A stretch of 64,000 bases of DNA from Pandoraea anhela (lineage in GTDB: Bacteria > Pseudomonadota > Gammaproteobacteria > Burkholderiales > Burkholderiaceae), in contig NZ_CABPSB010000001.1 of the NCBI RefSeq assembly GCF_902459655.1, positions 124,001 to 188,000 on the forward strand, read 5' to 3'. A program made the position numbers and the translations under genes. The notes under the pieces were generated by a model, which saw nothing but the letters and a program-made list of their open reading frames with translations, did not search any database and was not told the DNA's origin. Positions 48,208-55,703 of this stretch are shown here, in pieces. Each line of letters opens with the position of its first letter. Positions within the stretch are counted from its first letter, which is position 1.

Positions 48208-48944
48208 TCGGGAGCGGAGACGACGGTGACCGCCGCGCAGAACACATAGCCTTCGTTGCGCAGCGTCTTGATGTAGCGGGGCTCACGCGCGCCGTCGCGC
48301 AGTCGCTGGCGCAAACGGCTGATGAGCAGGTCGATAGACCGGTCGAAGGCGTCGGCCTGCCTGCCCTGCGTGAGATTGAGCAACTGATCGCGCGTGAGCA
48401 CGCGTTGCGGATGGTCGAGCAATACGCGCAGCAAACGATATTCGGCGCCGCTGAGCGCCACCTGCGTGCCATCGGTATCGAGCAAATGACGCGCCGTGGT
48501 GTCCAACTGCCACTCGCCGAAAGCGAGCACCTCGGCCGTCTCCGTAATCTGCATACCCGGCGGCAGCATGCGGGTACGCCGCAGCACCGACTTGATGCGC
48601 GCGAGCAACTCGCGCACGGCGAAGGGTTTGGCGAGGTAGTCGTCCGCCCCCATCTCGAGGCCGACGATCCGGTCGGTTTCTTCGCTGCGCGCCGTGAGCA
48701 TGAGAACGGGCACCGCCCTGAACTTGCCAGCACGCAGCTCGCGGCACAGCACGAGACCGTCTTCGCCGGGCAGCATCAGGTCGAGCACGATGAGGTCGGG
48801 CGCGCCGTCGGCAAGCACCGTGCGCATCTCGCGTCCGTTGGCGGCCGTGCTCACGCGCATGCCGTTCTTTTCCAGGTACTCGGCGAGCAGTTCCCGAATC
48901 CCACGATCGTCGTCGACGATCAGCACATGATCGATTTTTTCCAT
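48204..48944 (-). CDS. OmpR-family response regulator
   Basis: 246 residues. Receiver domain with the acidic pair DDD at 10-12, phospho-acceptor Asp in LIVLDLMLPGEDG (about residue 55) and Lys in LAKPFAVREL; C-terminal winged helix (RVLTRDQLLNLTQGRQADAF, RSIDLLISRLRQRL). It is 8 bases after a 63-residue ORF and overlaps the kinase gene. No Shine-Dalgarno sequence precedes its ATG; instead a perfect TATAAT sits 7 bases upstream. Confidence 0.95.
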   Translation of the reverse strand: MEKIDHVLIVDDDRGIRELLAEYLEKNGMRVSTAANGREMRTVLADGAPDLIVLDLMLPGEDGLVLCRELRAGKFRAVPVLMLTARSEETDRIVGLEMGADDYLAKPFAVRELLARIKSVLRRTRMLPPGMQITETAEVLAFGEWQLDTTARHLLDTDGTQVALSGAEYRLLRVLLDHPQRVLTRDQLLNLTQGRQADAFDRSIDLLISRLRQRLRDGAREPRYIKTLRNEGYVFCAAVTVVSAPE

Positions 48945-48951
48945 GCGAACG

Positions 48952-48957
48952 ATTATA
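48952..48957 (-). promoter_or_regulatory. TATAAT box directly before the response regulator
   Basis: On the minus strand TATAAT is followed by seven bases and then the ATG of the response regulator, so transcription from it would start at or next to the A of ATG. The last three of the small ORF's bases (stop TAA) lie within it. No good -35 element is seen at 17 bases. Confidence 0.4.
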
Positions 48958-49144
48958 GCGACGGGCGTTGCGGCCGACCGCTATCGTCGTCTCCTGACAA
49001 CGGCGGATCCTTGCGACGGCGGGCACGCTCCGTTTCGGGCGGAACGCGACGGCTCGCCGGTGCGAGATCGCATTGCAGCGGGTGAACCACTTCGGTGCTG
49101 AGGCCGCCCACCAGGAACGCCAGCAGGCTGAGCAGGCGTCTCAT
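48953..49144 (-). CDS. Small protein with N-terminal hydrophobic segment
   Basis: 63 residues: RRLLSLLAFLVGGLSTEVVH is a signal peptide or membrane anchor, followed by a single Cys and a strongly charged, proline-rich tail (RRVPPETERARRRKDPPLSG). Not recognised. Its ATG overlaps the stop of the GFA gene by the ATGA arrangement, and its stop is 8 bases before the response-regulator start, which supports it being a real gene in one unit. It may be a small membrane partner of the sensor kinase; that is only a guess. Confidence 0.5.
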   Translation of the reverse strand: MRRLLSLLAFLVGGLSTEVVHPLQCDLAPASRRVPPETERARRRKDPPLSGDDDSGRPQRPSL

Positions 49145-49524
49145 GCGTCGTCCACCACGGACAGCGCCTGCCCATTGGCCACGGAAGCCTCGAGCGCATA
49201 CGGATCGATCGCTTCGAGACACCCGATATTCGCGCGCCACATGCCGGGCATCGTGCGGGACGCATGGAACGGATAGATGCCGCAATGCTTGCAGAAGTAA
49301 TGCTTCGCCACGCGCGAATTGAACTGGTAACAGGTCAAATCGTCCTCACCCGACAGAATCCGCAGATTCGCTTCGGGAAATGCGGGCGTCATCAGTGCGC
49401 CCTTGCGGCGGCACAAGCTGCAATTGCAGCGGGCGGCCGGTTCGACCGGCGTGACGACTTCAAAACGGACGGCCCCGCAGTGGCAGGATCCTTGCAGCGC
49501 TGCTGACGATGTTTCTGGCGACAT
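49141..49524 (-). CDS. GFA/CENP-V family glutathione-dependent enzyme
   Basis: 127 residues. Zinc-binding cysteines in GSCHCGAVRFEVV, RCNCSLCRRKGALM and HYFCKHCGIYPFHASR are the complete set of the GFA fold (S-hydroxymethylglutathione synthase-like). Members bind glutathione adducts of formaldehyde or other aldehydes. The ATG at 49524 gives the family N terminus; a reading up to 49665 adds unrelated sequence. It is first of four minus-strand genes with overlaps or 8-base gaps leading to a two-component system, and divergent from a thioredoxin-like gene. Confidence 0.88.
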   Translation of the reverse strand: MSPETSSAALQGSCHCGAVRFEVVTPVEPAARCNCSLCRRKGALMTPAFPEANLRILSGEDDLTCYQFNSRVAKHYFCKHCGIYPFHASRTMPGMWRANIGCLEAIDPYALEASVANGQALSVVDDA

Positions 49525-49743
49525 GAACGAACTCCCGGAGGTACCCCGCACCGAAGGCGCGGTCGATGTCAGCGTTATAGCGCAATCGTTGGGCCCGTTT
49601 GTATCACTGTGTATCTGGCGGGCGCTCCGATACACGACATTGCCGAACTGCGGCTTTTTGCACACATGACAGATACGCCCGGGCGCTGAAATACGCCTAC
49701 CGAATCACTCAACCCGTTGCACTGCTCTCAGGAGATAACTGTC

Positions 49744-50274
49744 ATGCTGACCATGCTCAAAAGCGCCTTCGTCGCGCTCACCCTCACCGGTCTCGCGGCC
49801 TGCGCGCCATCGCAGGCCCGCCCCCTCGCCGGCGTAACCGCCCCGGAATTCACAGGCATCGACAACTGGCTCAACAGCCAGCCGCTCACCATGCAGCAAC
49901 TGCGCGGCAAGGTCGTGCTGGTCGACTTCTGGACGTATTCGTGCATCAACTGCATCCATACCCTGCCGTACGTGAAGCAGTGGTACGACAAGTACAAGGA
50001 TCAGGGACTGGTGGTGGTCGGCGTGCATACGCCGGAATACGCTTACGAGCGCGATACGAAGAACGTGCAGGACGCCATCCGCCGCTTCGGCATCACTTAT
50101 CCGGTTGCGCAGGACAACCGCTACGCGACGTGGAAGGCTTACGACAACCTGTACTGGCCGGCGTTCTACCTTGTCGACAAGTCCGGAAAGATCGTCTACA
50201 CGCACTTCGGCGAAGGCGATTACGACAAGACGGAAGCCGCCATCAAGGCGCAGTTGGCCGCGCCGCAACCTTAA
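49744..50274 (+). CDS. Thioredoxin-like lipoprotein (TlpA/DipZ C-terminal type)
   Basis: 176 residues. A signal peptide ends in a lipobox (LTGLAACAPS), so the protein is probably anchored in a membrane facing the periplasm. The thioredoxin domain has the redox motif SCINCIHTLPYV within VLVDFWTYSCINC, the pattern of DipZ/YneN-type AhpC/TSA proteins, and the cis-Pro region WPAFYLVDKSGKIVYTHFGE. It would reduce or oxidise thiols in the periplasm. The ATG follows AGGAGATAACTGTC. It is divergent from the GFA gene. Confidence 0.87.
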   Translation: MLTMLKSAFVALTLTGLAACAPSQARPLAGVTAPEFTGIDNWLNSQPLTMQQLRGKVVLVDFWTYSCINCIHTLPYVKQWYDKYKDQGLVVVGVHTPEYAYERDTKNVQDAIRRFGITYPVAQDNRYATWKAYDNLYWPAFYLVDKSGKIVYTHFGEGDYDKTEAAIKAQLAAPQP

Positions 50275-50389
50275 GAAGGGAAAAGAGGAAGGGAGGGTCA
50301 CGGGAATCGCTGGAAAAGGCGATTTCCGTAAGCCGACAACCATCTGTCGCGAGACATTCGATGGATCGCCACATTTCCCTGGAGACAAT

Positions 50390-50737
50390 ATGCACGGTAT
50401 CCGGTCCGCTTCAGAGGTGTCACCGATGGCGACCGGTTCGGTCGTCGACACACCGACCGATGTCGCCGCAATCGTGACGCTCGCCATGACGCTGACCAAC
50501 GCGACGTCGGCCGGCGCAGACGGGGAACGGCCGTGGACGCCGGATAACGACGCCTGGGATGCGCTCAGTCAGCTTGACGCCCATGCCCGGGGACTCGAAC
50601 CGACTCAGGTGGTAACGTTCAAAGCCGCGTTACGCCCGCTCCTTCCGGCGTACGATCCGTTCTCACGCGACGTCGCCGTAGTGCATCTCGCCGAGTTCGA
50701 TCGGAAACTGGATGAACTGGGCGTCTACGAATACTAG
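50390..50737 (+). CDS. Hypothetical protein, acidic, 115 residues
   Basis: Family not recognised. It has an Ala/Thr-rich N-terminal half without a signal peptide and a more structured C-terminal half (WDALSQLDAHARGLEPTQVV, PAYDPFSRDVAVVHLAEFDR). The ATG has TGGAGACAAT directly upstream, a good ribosome site. It lies 115 bases after the thioredoxin-like gene on the same strand and is convergent with the Rrf2 gene, 20 bases away. Confidence 0.6.
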   Translation: MHGIRSASEVSPMATGSVVDTPTDVAAIVTLAMTLTNATSAGADGERPWTPDNDAWDALSQLDAHARGLEPTQVVTFKAALRPLLPAYDPFSRDVAVVHLAEFDRKLDELGVYEY

Positions 50738-50757
50738 GTATTCAAGCCCGGGATCCG

Positions 50758-51201
50758 TCAGCTTGCCGCCGCTTCATGTTGCGCGCACAGCACGTCGAAA
50801 TTCGCTGCGAGGTCGGCCAGCGAGATGGCACCGAGCCGGGCGATCAGGATGGCTTCGGCCTCGCGCAGCGCCCCGTCGAGTGCCGCATTCACCGCCCGCT
50901 CGACGGCGCATTGCGGGTTGTCGCTCTCCACGCCGATGGCGAAGATGTTCGGGCCGCCCACGGCACGGTGGACGTCGAGCAGCGTGACCTCACGCAGGTC
51001 GCACGCGAGCGTCCAGCCGCCGCCGTGCCCCTTGTCGGAGCGCACGTAGCCCGCTTCGCGCAGTCCGGCCATCGTTCTTCTGACCACGACCGGGTTCGTC
51101 CGAAGCATCTGCGCCAGTTGCTCGGATGTGAACGGTGCATCGTGCCGCGCCATGTGCAACAGCACGTGCAGCATTCGGGACAGTCGGCTATCGCTTCTCA
51201 T
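50758..51201 (-). CDS. Rrf2-family transcriptional regulator (YwnA-like)
   Basis: 147 residues: winged helix (SRMLHVLLHMARHDAPFTSE, TNPVVVRRTMAGLREAGYVR, GHGGGWTLACDL) of the Rrf2 family. The three-cysteine iron-sulfur cluster loop of IscR/NsrR is absent (only a lone NPQCAV), so it is of the cluster-free YwnA/CymR-like kind, which respond to oxidised thiols or small ligands. It follows the methyltransferase gene after nine bases, with AAGGGAAG as ribosome site, so the two form an operon. Confidence 0.9.
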   Translation of the reverse strand: MRSDSRLSRMLHVLLHMARHDAPFTSEQLAQMLRTNPVVVRRTMAGLREAGYVRSDKGHGGGWTLACDLREVTLLDVHRAVGGPNIFAIGVESDNPQCAVERAVNAALDGALREAEAILIARLGAISLADLAANFDVLCAQHEAAAS

Positions 51202-51210
51202 GGCTTCCCT

Positions 51211-51927
51211 TCATTGCGGCCCTTTATCGTCCTCTCCATGTTCGAGCGCCTGACGCGCGAACCAGGCGTGAATCAACCCGCTCTGGAAAAAGCGCACCGG
51301 CATGTCGAAACCGCCCGCCCGGAGGATGTCGTCCATCGCCTCGGGAGGCACCACCGCCACCTGCGCTCCATAGATGCCCTTTGCACGCTCGCGCGCCTCG
51401 GGCGCCACGGACATCATCCCGAACCATACCTCAAGCAGGCGTCGTCCGGCGTCCGAGGCCATGTCGCAAGCCAGATCCGCGCTGGCGAGATAGCCCCCCG
51501 GACGTAACCGCTCGGCAATCCCCCGGAAAAACGCCTGGCGCCCTGCGGGATCCGTCACGAACTGGGAGACGAGAATCGACGTTGCCGCATCGAACGGCGC
51601 GCCCTCCGGCAGCGATTCGAGAAATCCCTGGTGGAAGACGCAACGCGACGCGATCCCCTGCGCCTCGGCCTTGGCCCGGAAAACATCCAGCATCGGCCCC
51701 GACGGTTCCACTGCCGTGAAGCGCCAGCCCGGATGACGCCCGGCGAGGTAAAGAATCTCCGCGCCCGTGCCTGCGCCCACGCTCAACACGCGGGCATCGT
51801 CCGGCAACGGCGCGAAAACGTTGTCGAGCACCAGTTGCATGGCCTCGCGCAAGGGCGCCATCGCATGCCAGGTCTGGTCATACGTGGCGGCATGCTGGTC
51901 GAACATCGCGATGGTGTCTTGCTGCAT
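51211..51927 (-). CDS. Class I SAM-dependent methyltransferase
   Basis: 238 residues. SAM motif I is VLSVGAGTGAEILYLAGRHP (about 47-66), motif II FTAVEPSGPMLDVFRAKAEA, and DAATSILVSQFVTD/LRPGGYLASADLA follow. Substrate unknown; the nearest kind is ubiquinone/menaquinone- or trans-aconitate-type methyltransferases. It is first in a two-gene unit with an Rrf2 regulator, which probably controls it. The ATG gives MQQDTIAMFDQHAATYDQTW, a family-typical opening. Confidence 0.88.
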   Translation of the reverse strand: MQQDTIAMFDQHAATYDQTWHAMAPLREAMQLVLDNVFAPLPDDARVLSVGAGTGAEILYLAGRHPGWRFTAVEPSGPMLDVFRAKAEAQGIASRCVFHQGFLESLPEGAPFDAATSILVSQFVTDPAGRQAFFRGIAERLRPGGYLASADLACDMASDAGRRLLEVWFGMMSVAPEARERAKGIYGAQVAVVPPEAMDDILRAGGFDMPVRFFQSGLIHAWFARQALEHGEDDKGPQ

Positions 51928-52176
51928 TGCCGAACTCCCGAGGATTTGCCGACGTTATTCGTAACTTTTAATGTTTCATGATGCCACGTGACTCGTCTCA
52001 CCGGCAAGTGGGACAGCCGACGAGGACTGCACGCCGGTCGGCGCGGGTATCACGCGGCCCCTGTTGAAATCGAGGAGCCTGCCTAAATATTGGCGTCTAC
52101 CGGTCGTTAATGCTTTTGATCGCCCTGGAATCCTTACCGGGGCTTACAAGGACAACCGAACGACACGCCCCCTCCG

Positions 52177-53865
52177 ATGACGTCTATCAATACGGCCCCC
52201 AACCGCCTCCTGCCGATGACCGGCGACATTGCCTTGCGGGCGTCGAATGCCTCGATTCCCAGCACCGTGCCCGTCAGCGGGAGCGGCACAATGAGCGACG
52301 CAATCAAAGGCGCAATGGAAGGCGCAATGAAAGGCGCGGAGAACGTCATAAGCGCCCCGGACTCGACACGTGTCACCCTCACCCAGGCGCCTCCCCTTGC
52401 CAACTGGCCGACATACGCCCAGCCGGTGGCGAACGGCGCGGTGCTGAACTGGCGGCAGGCGCCGTCGGACGCGATCTCGCGCCTGATGTCCGGCAACCTG
52501 TCGACGTCTTCGCTCGGCAACCGGATCGACCAGTTAGGCGCAAAACTGCTTTTCGCGATATCCACAGGCGCGACGTCGTTCTCGCAAAGCGTGGTCCGCT
52601 CGACCTCCGCCGCCCCCGCGACCGACACAGATCTCGCGTTACGGCAATCGACACTGCAAGCCGGCGCGGACAACCAGTTCGCGTTATCGATCACCACGGC
52701 CGGCGGCGCACAAGTCACCGTCAAACTCGGTAGCAGCGACGACGGCCTGTCGGTCGAGTTCAACGTGACGCAAGGCACGCTCACCGACACCGAGCGCGAC
52801 TCGTTGGGCAAGCTCGGCGACGCGTTTCAGAACGCCGTCAACGGCCTTGCCGCACGACCTCCGGTCATCGACTTCAGCGGGTTGACGGACTTCGACACCT
52901 CGGTACTTACGTCCGTCGATCTTGCGGCCACGCTCGGCGCCGATACCCGCACGCCGCAGACCCTCACGTTCCATGCCGACGCCGCGTTGCGCTCGATGCA
53001 TGTCGAGGGGCCGAGCGGCAAGTTCGACGTCGATGTCGACCTGAAAAACGTACAGGCCATCGGCAGCCCGAAAGCCCGGCAGGCTGCGCTCGACGCATGG
53101 CAGGCGCGTTTCGACACGGCGCAAAGCCGTGGCAACGGCGACGCCTCGCTCATGAACATGTTCAAAGCCGCGTTCGTCGGGCTGAACCGTCACTACCCGC
53201 CGGCGCCTCCGTTCCCGCGCATTGCGCTGAACAGCGCCGACAAGTCCGTACTGAGCGGATTGGCCGATTTCAACGCCTCGATCTCGCAGACGTCGACGTC
53301 GCCGAACCCGATGCGTCCGTCGGAGATCGATGCGTTTCGCTATCAGATCTCGCAAAGCACGCAGATCGGCGGCACGGACACGCTCGATCGCACCATTGCG
53401 CAGCAGACGCAGGCCACGCTCAGCGCGAGCTATCACCGTTCGCTGTGGGCCGGCGTGCCGCTGCATCTGACAAGCGATCCGAAGTCGCAAAATTACGAGT
53501 ATGTGAAGATCGAAGACACGGCGCGGAGCGCCGTGGAGGTGGGCTATCGCCAGGGCCTGCTTGCCTATGCGCAAGCCAGCCGCTCGGCCAGCCAGACGAC
53601 GCAGGTACAGCGCTACGAGATGGCGAAGCTCGTGAGCGACGTCACGACACCGGTATCGGCATCGAGCCACAGCGATCTGATGACGCTGCTCCAGTCGATC
53701 ATGCAAAACGACGCCGCACGCGCGACGAGGCCGTCCGGCCGCGATGCGGCAAACGACGCCGCCGCCGACGATGTGCGCAAACGCACGTCGCTCGAAGGGG
53801 ATCCGACGCGTCTCAAGGCGGCTGGTGTCACCGCCTTGCGGTTCGCCGCCGCCGAGACCGCTTAA
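52177..53865 (+). CDS. Large protein of unknown family (562 residues)
   Basis: I do not recognise this protein. It has no signal peptide, no membrane segment and no cysteine that I can find. The first 90 residues are Ser/Thr/Pro-rich and carry a DAIK-GAME-GAMK-GAEN helix-like repeat made by a 12-bp tandem repeat in the DNA (52297-52332). A beta-rich middle (QFALSITTAGGAQVTVKLGS, GLSVEFNVTQGTLTDTERDS) is followed by a helical part with many Asp/Ala/Gln and a Gln/Ser-rich end. This plan suits an extracellular or secreted protein leaving by a signal-less route, but that is speculation. Isolated: 447 bases before the first AidA gene, 250 after the methyltransferase. Confidence 0.75.
   Translation: MTSINTAPNRLLPMTGDIALRASNASIPSTVPVSGSGTMSDAIKGAMEGAMKGAENVISAPDSTRVTLTQAPPLANWPTYAQPVANGAVLNWRQAPSDAISRLMSGNLSTSSLGNRIDQLGAKLLFAISTGATSFSQSVVRSTSAAPATDTDLALRQSTLQAGADNQFALSITTAGGAQVTVKLGSSDDGLSVEFNVTQGTLTDTERDSLGKLGDAFQNAVNGLAARPPVIDFSGLTDFDTSVLTSVDLAATLGADTRTPQTLTFHADAALRSMHVEGPSGKFDVDVDLKNVQAIGSPKARQAALDAWQARFDTAQSRGNGDASLMNMFKAAFVGLNRHYPPAPPFPRIALNSADKSVLSGLADFNASISQTSTSPNPMRPSEIDAFRYQISQSTQIGGTDTLDRTIAQQTQATLSASYHRSLWAGVPLHLTSDPKSQNYEYVKIEDTARSAVEVGYRQGLLAYAQASRSASQTTQVQRYEMAKLVSDVTTPVSASSHSDLMTLLQSIMQNDAARATRPSGRDAANDAAADDVRKRTSLEGDPTRLKAAGVTALRFAAAETA
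52297..52332 (+). repeat. 12-bp in-frame tandem repeat, three units
   Basis: GACGCAATCAAA, GGCGCAATGGAA, GGCGCAATGAAA, then a drifted GGCGCGGAGAAC; together they encode DAIK GAME GAMK GAEN near residue 41 of the 562-residue protein. Confidence 0.75.
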
Positions 53866-54311
53866 GAACGCCCTGCGCAGCCACACTGCGCGCCTCGGCA
53901 TTCCCGCGCCCGAACGTCGGCAACACCGTCGCAACCCTGGCTGACACGCGCCTCACGCCAAGCGGCGCAATCCGTCGCCATGCAAGACGCCGGCCCATGA
54001 CGCTTCATGGTGGGCGTTTTGGTTCGATCGCTCCAATTTCCCGATTGGTAGCTTCCCGGGAAGTCCCGGCAACGCCAACGGTGACGCGGTTTTGCGCATC
54101 GATGTCACTCATCGTGAGCGTCGGCGCGTCGTTGAACGTCGCGGGTTCCCTGCCTACCCTCCACCGGCGAAACCAGCAGCGGCCGCGACAGCGCGCGTGT
54201 CGTCTGCGACGTTTGCGCGCGCGGCGACACAGCCGCGGCCTGACCGTTCGATTCGAGGCCGGCGTCATGCCCGATCGACGGCACTCAACCGAGTCTTTCG
54301 TGGAGAACCCC
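53866..54311. other. Intergenic stretch before the AidA genes
   Basis: 446 bases. A hairpin CCATGA-CGCT-TCATGG (53995-54010) followed by TGGGCGTTTTGG may end the 562-residue protein's transcript. A frame in phase with the first AidA gene is open upstream through this region and into the 562-residue gene, but it is arginine/histidine-rich and a shadow. I searched by eye for a lux-type box and saw none. Confidence 0.5.
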
Positions 54312-54815
54312 ATGTCGCAAATCACCGATGTGCTCGTCAGCATCGACACCAAGACGATCGTCGACCGGTACGGCAAGAACACCAGCATGGCGAACCCGCC
54401 GATCATCGACTTCAAGCATGTCTTCATGATCGTGACGCAAGGCAACGTGGTCAGTGGGCAGGCCGGGGGCGAACTGGACGTCGCCGCCACCGTCGGGGAC
54501 GTCATCCGCTGGAGGGAATGTTCGTTGTCGCTGGGTTTCGAACAGTCCTGCATCTTCTACAAGTTCGTCGGCAATCAGGGCAACGAGTTGATCTCGCCGC
54601 CGTCGCCGCGTGAGGCCGAGGTCACGATTCCCGTGCCGAATCCGCCCGACCCGACCAAGCCGAAGAAGCAGCGCTGCGCCAACTACTTCTGGTCGTGCGA
54701 GACCCTCAAGACCGGGCGCGTCACATATCACTTCCAGTTCATGGTGCTGGATCGCGCAGGCAATCTCTGCGGCTGCTATCAGTGGGACCCGTTCATCACC
54801 ATTCGCAACCACTGA
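54312..54815 (+). CDS. AidA/PixA-family inclusion-body protein
   Basis: 167 residues. The opening MSQITDVLVSIDTKTIVDRY and the segment NPPIIDFKHVFMIVTQGNVV are the signature of the PixA/AidA family; later GDVIRWRECSLSLGFEQSCI and the end LDRAGNLCGCYQWDPFITI also fit. PixA forms cytoplasmic inclusions in Xenorhabdus; AidA of Burkholderia and Ralstonia is quorum-sensing dependent. The molecular role is unknown. The ATG follows TGGAGAA. Six cysteines are present. A second family member follows after 96 bases. Confidence 0.88.
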   Translation: MSQITDVLVSIDTKTIVDRYGKNTSMANPPIIDFKHVFMIVTQGNVVSGQAGGELDVAATVGDVIRWRECSLSLGFEQSCIFYKFVGNQGNELISPPSPREAEVTIPVPNPPDPTKPKKQRCANYFWSCETLKTGRVTYHFQFMVLDRAGNLCGCYQWDPFITIRNH

Positions 54816-54911
54816 GTCGTCTCCGGGCGCCGCTCACGCGCGCGAGCCGCACGCAAGCGCCGGGCGGCGGCGCCCACGACTGTTCGCGATGGTTATCGCC
54901 AAGGAAATATC

Positions 54912-55460
54912 ATGTCCGACGCACAAACCTGCGGCACCCGGGGCGATGGCGAGGCGGCTGCCGATCGCGTCACCGTCATCGATGTGCTGCTCGCGATCGA
55001 TACGGCGACGCTGCTGGACAAGACCGACGGGCATACGCCGTCTGCAACGGTCGACGGCAGCGATTGCTATCGGTTGTCGCCCGGGCGCGACGCACTGAGC
55101 GGCGAGAGCGGAACGGGTGGGGCACGCTGGTGCATCGACGTGCGCCCCGGGCAGCGGTTGCGCATCCGCTGGACCCCGCTCGCCATGCGTGGCGAACACG
55201 CCGTGCTGTTGCAACTCGCGTTAGCCGATGAGACGACGCTCCATCACCTGAGGCTTCATGTCGAAGACAAGGCGGTGCGATACGCCCCGGGCACCGATAC
55301 GCCGACGTCGCCCGTGGCGCGCGAAGCCACGGATGCCTTCTGGCAGGCAGACGTCGTCGCCAGCGGCGACGCCGAATTGACGGCCGAGGCTATCGTGACA
55401 GACCGCGAGGCAAACGTTCTCGGGCGCTTCTCATGGTCGTTTCGGATGGCCGTGCCGTGA
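54912..55460 (+). CDS. Divergent AidA/PixA-family protein
   Basis: 182 residues. VTVIDVLLAIDTATLLDKTD corresponds to the family opening and VTDREANVLGRFSWSFRMAV to the family end (ITD....LG.F.W), but the middle differs strongly from the gene at 54312 and the conserved hydrophobic FMIV segment is replaced. An N-terminal extension of about 20 residues precedes the family start. The two genes are probably one transcript from an old duplication. Confidence 0.72.
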   Translation: MSDAQTCGTRGDGEAAADRVTVIDVLLAIDTATLLDKTDGHTPSATVDGSDCYRLSPGRDALSGESGTGGARWCIDVRPGQRLRIRWTPLAMRGEHAVLLQLALADETTLHHLRLHVEDKAVRYAPGTDTPTSPVAREATDAFWQADVVASGDAELTAEAIVTDREANVLGRFSWSFRMAVP

Positions 55461-55527
55461 GCCCCCCCGGGCATCGACGCCCCTCACATGGACGATAGCG
55501 CAGCAGCCCCCGGACATCGACGCCAAC

Positions 55528-55558
55528 CATTCGAAAATCGAATGCTATGCATTTCGAT
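55528..55558. promoter_or_regulatory. Overlapping inverted repeats before the CodA-like gene
   Basis: CATTCGA-AAA-TCGAATG (55528-55544) is a perfect 7-bp dyad; ATCGAA (55537-55542) pairs again with TTCGAT (55553-55558) around TGCTATGCAT. The region is AT-rich compared with its surroundings and lies 146-176 bases before the amidohydrolase start. It is a good candidate operator and promoter for the amidohydrolase/AllE-like pair. Confidence 0.5.
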
Positions 55559-55703
55559 ATTTAATTTGTCGATGTGCGACCGGTTCGCTATCTTGTAGGT
55601 CTCACCCCGCCGTTTCACTCCCCCCAAAAACCTCGCGGTGCGGCGGCGCCAGCCACACGGCACGCAGCGCCGGCGAGGGCCCGGGCAGCACAGAGATCGT
55701 TCC

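Noticed and set aside
53097-54311. Open frame upstream of and in phase with the first AidA-type gene
   Set aside because: The upstream part is a shadow of the 562-residue gene and non-coding DNA; the family's N terminus and a ribosome site lie at 54312.
53866-54311. Possible lux box before the AidA-type genes
   Set aside because: No 18-20 bp dyad of the lux type was found by eye; quorum control cannot be claimed from this sequence.
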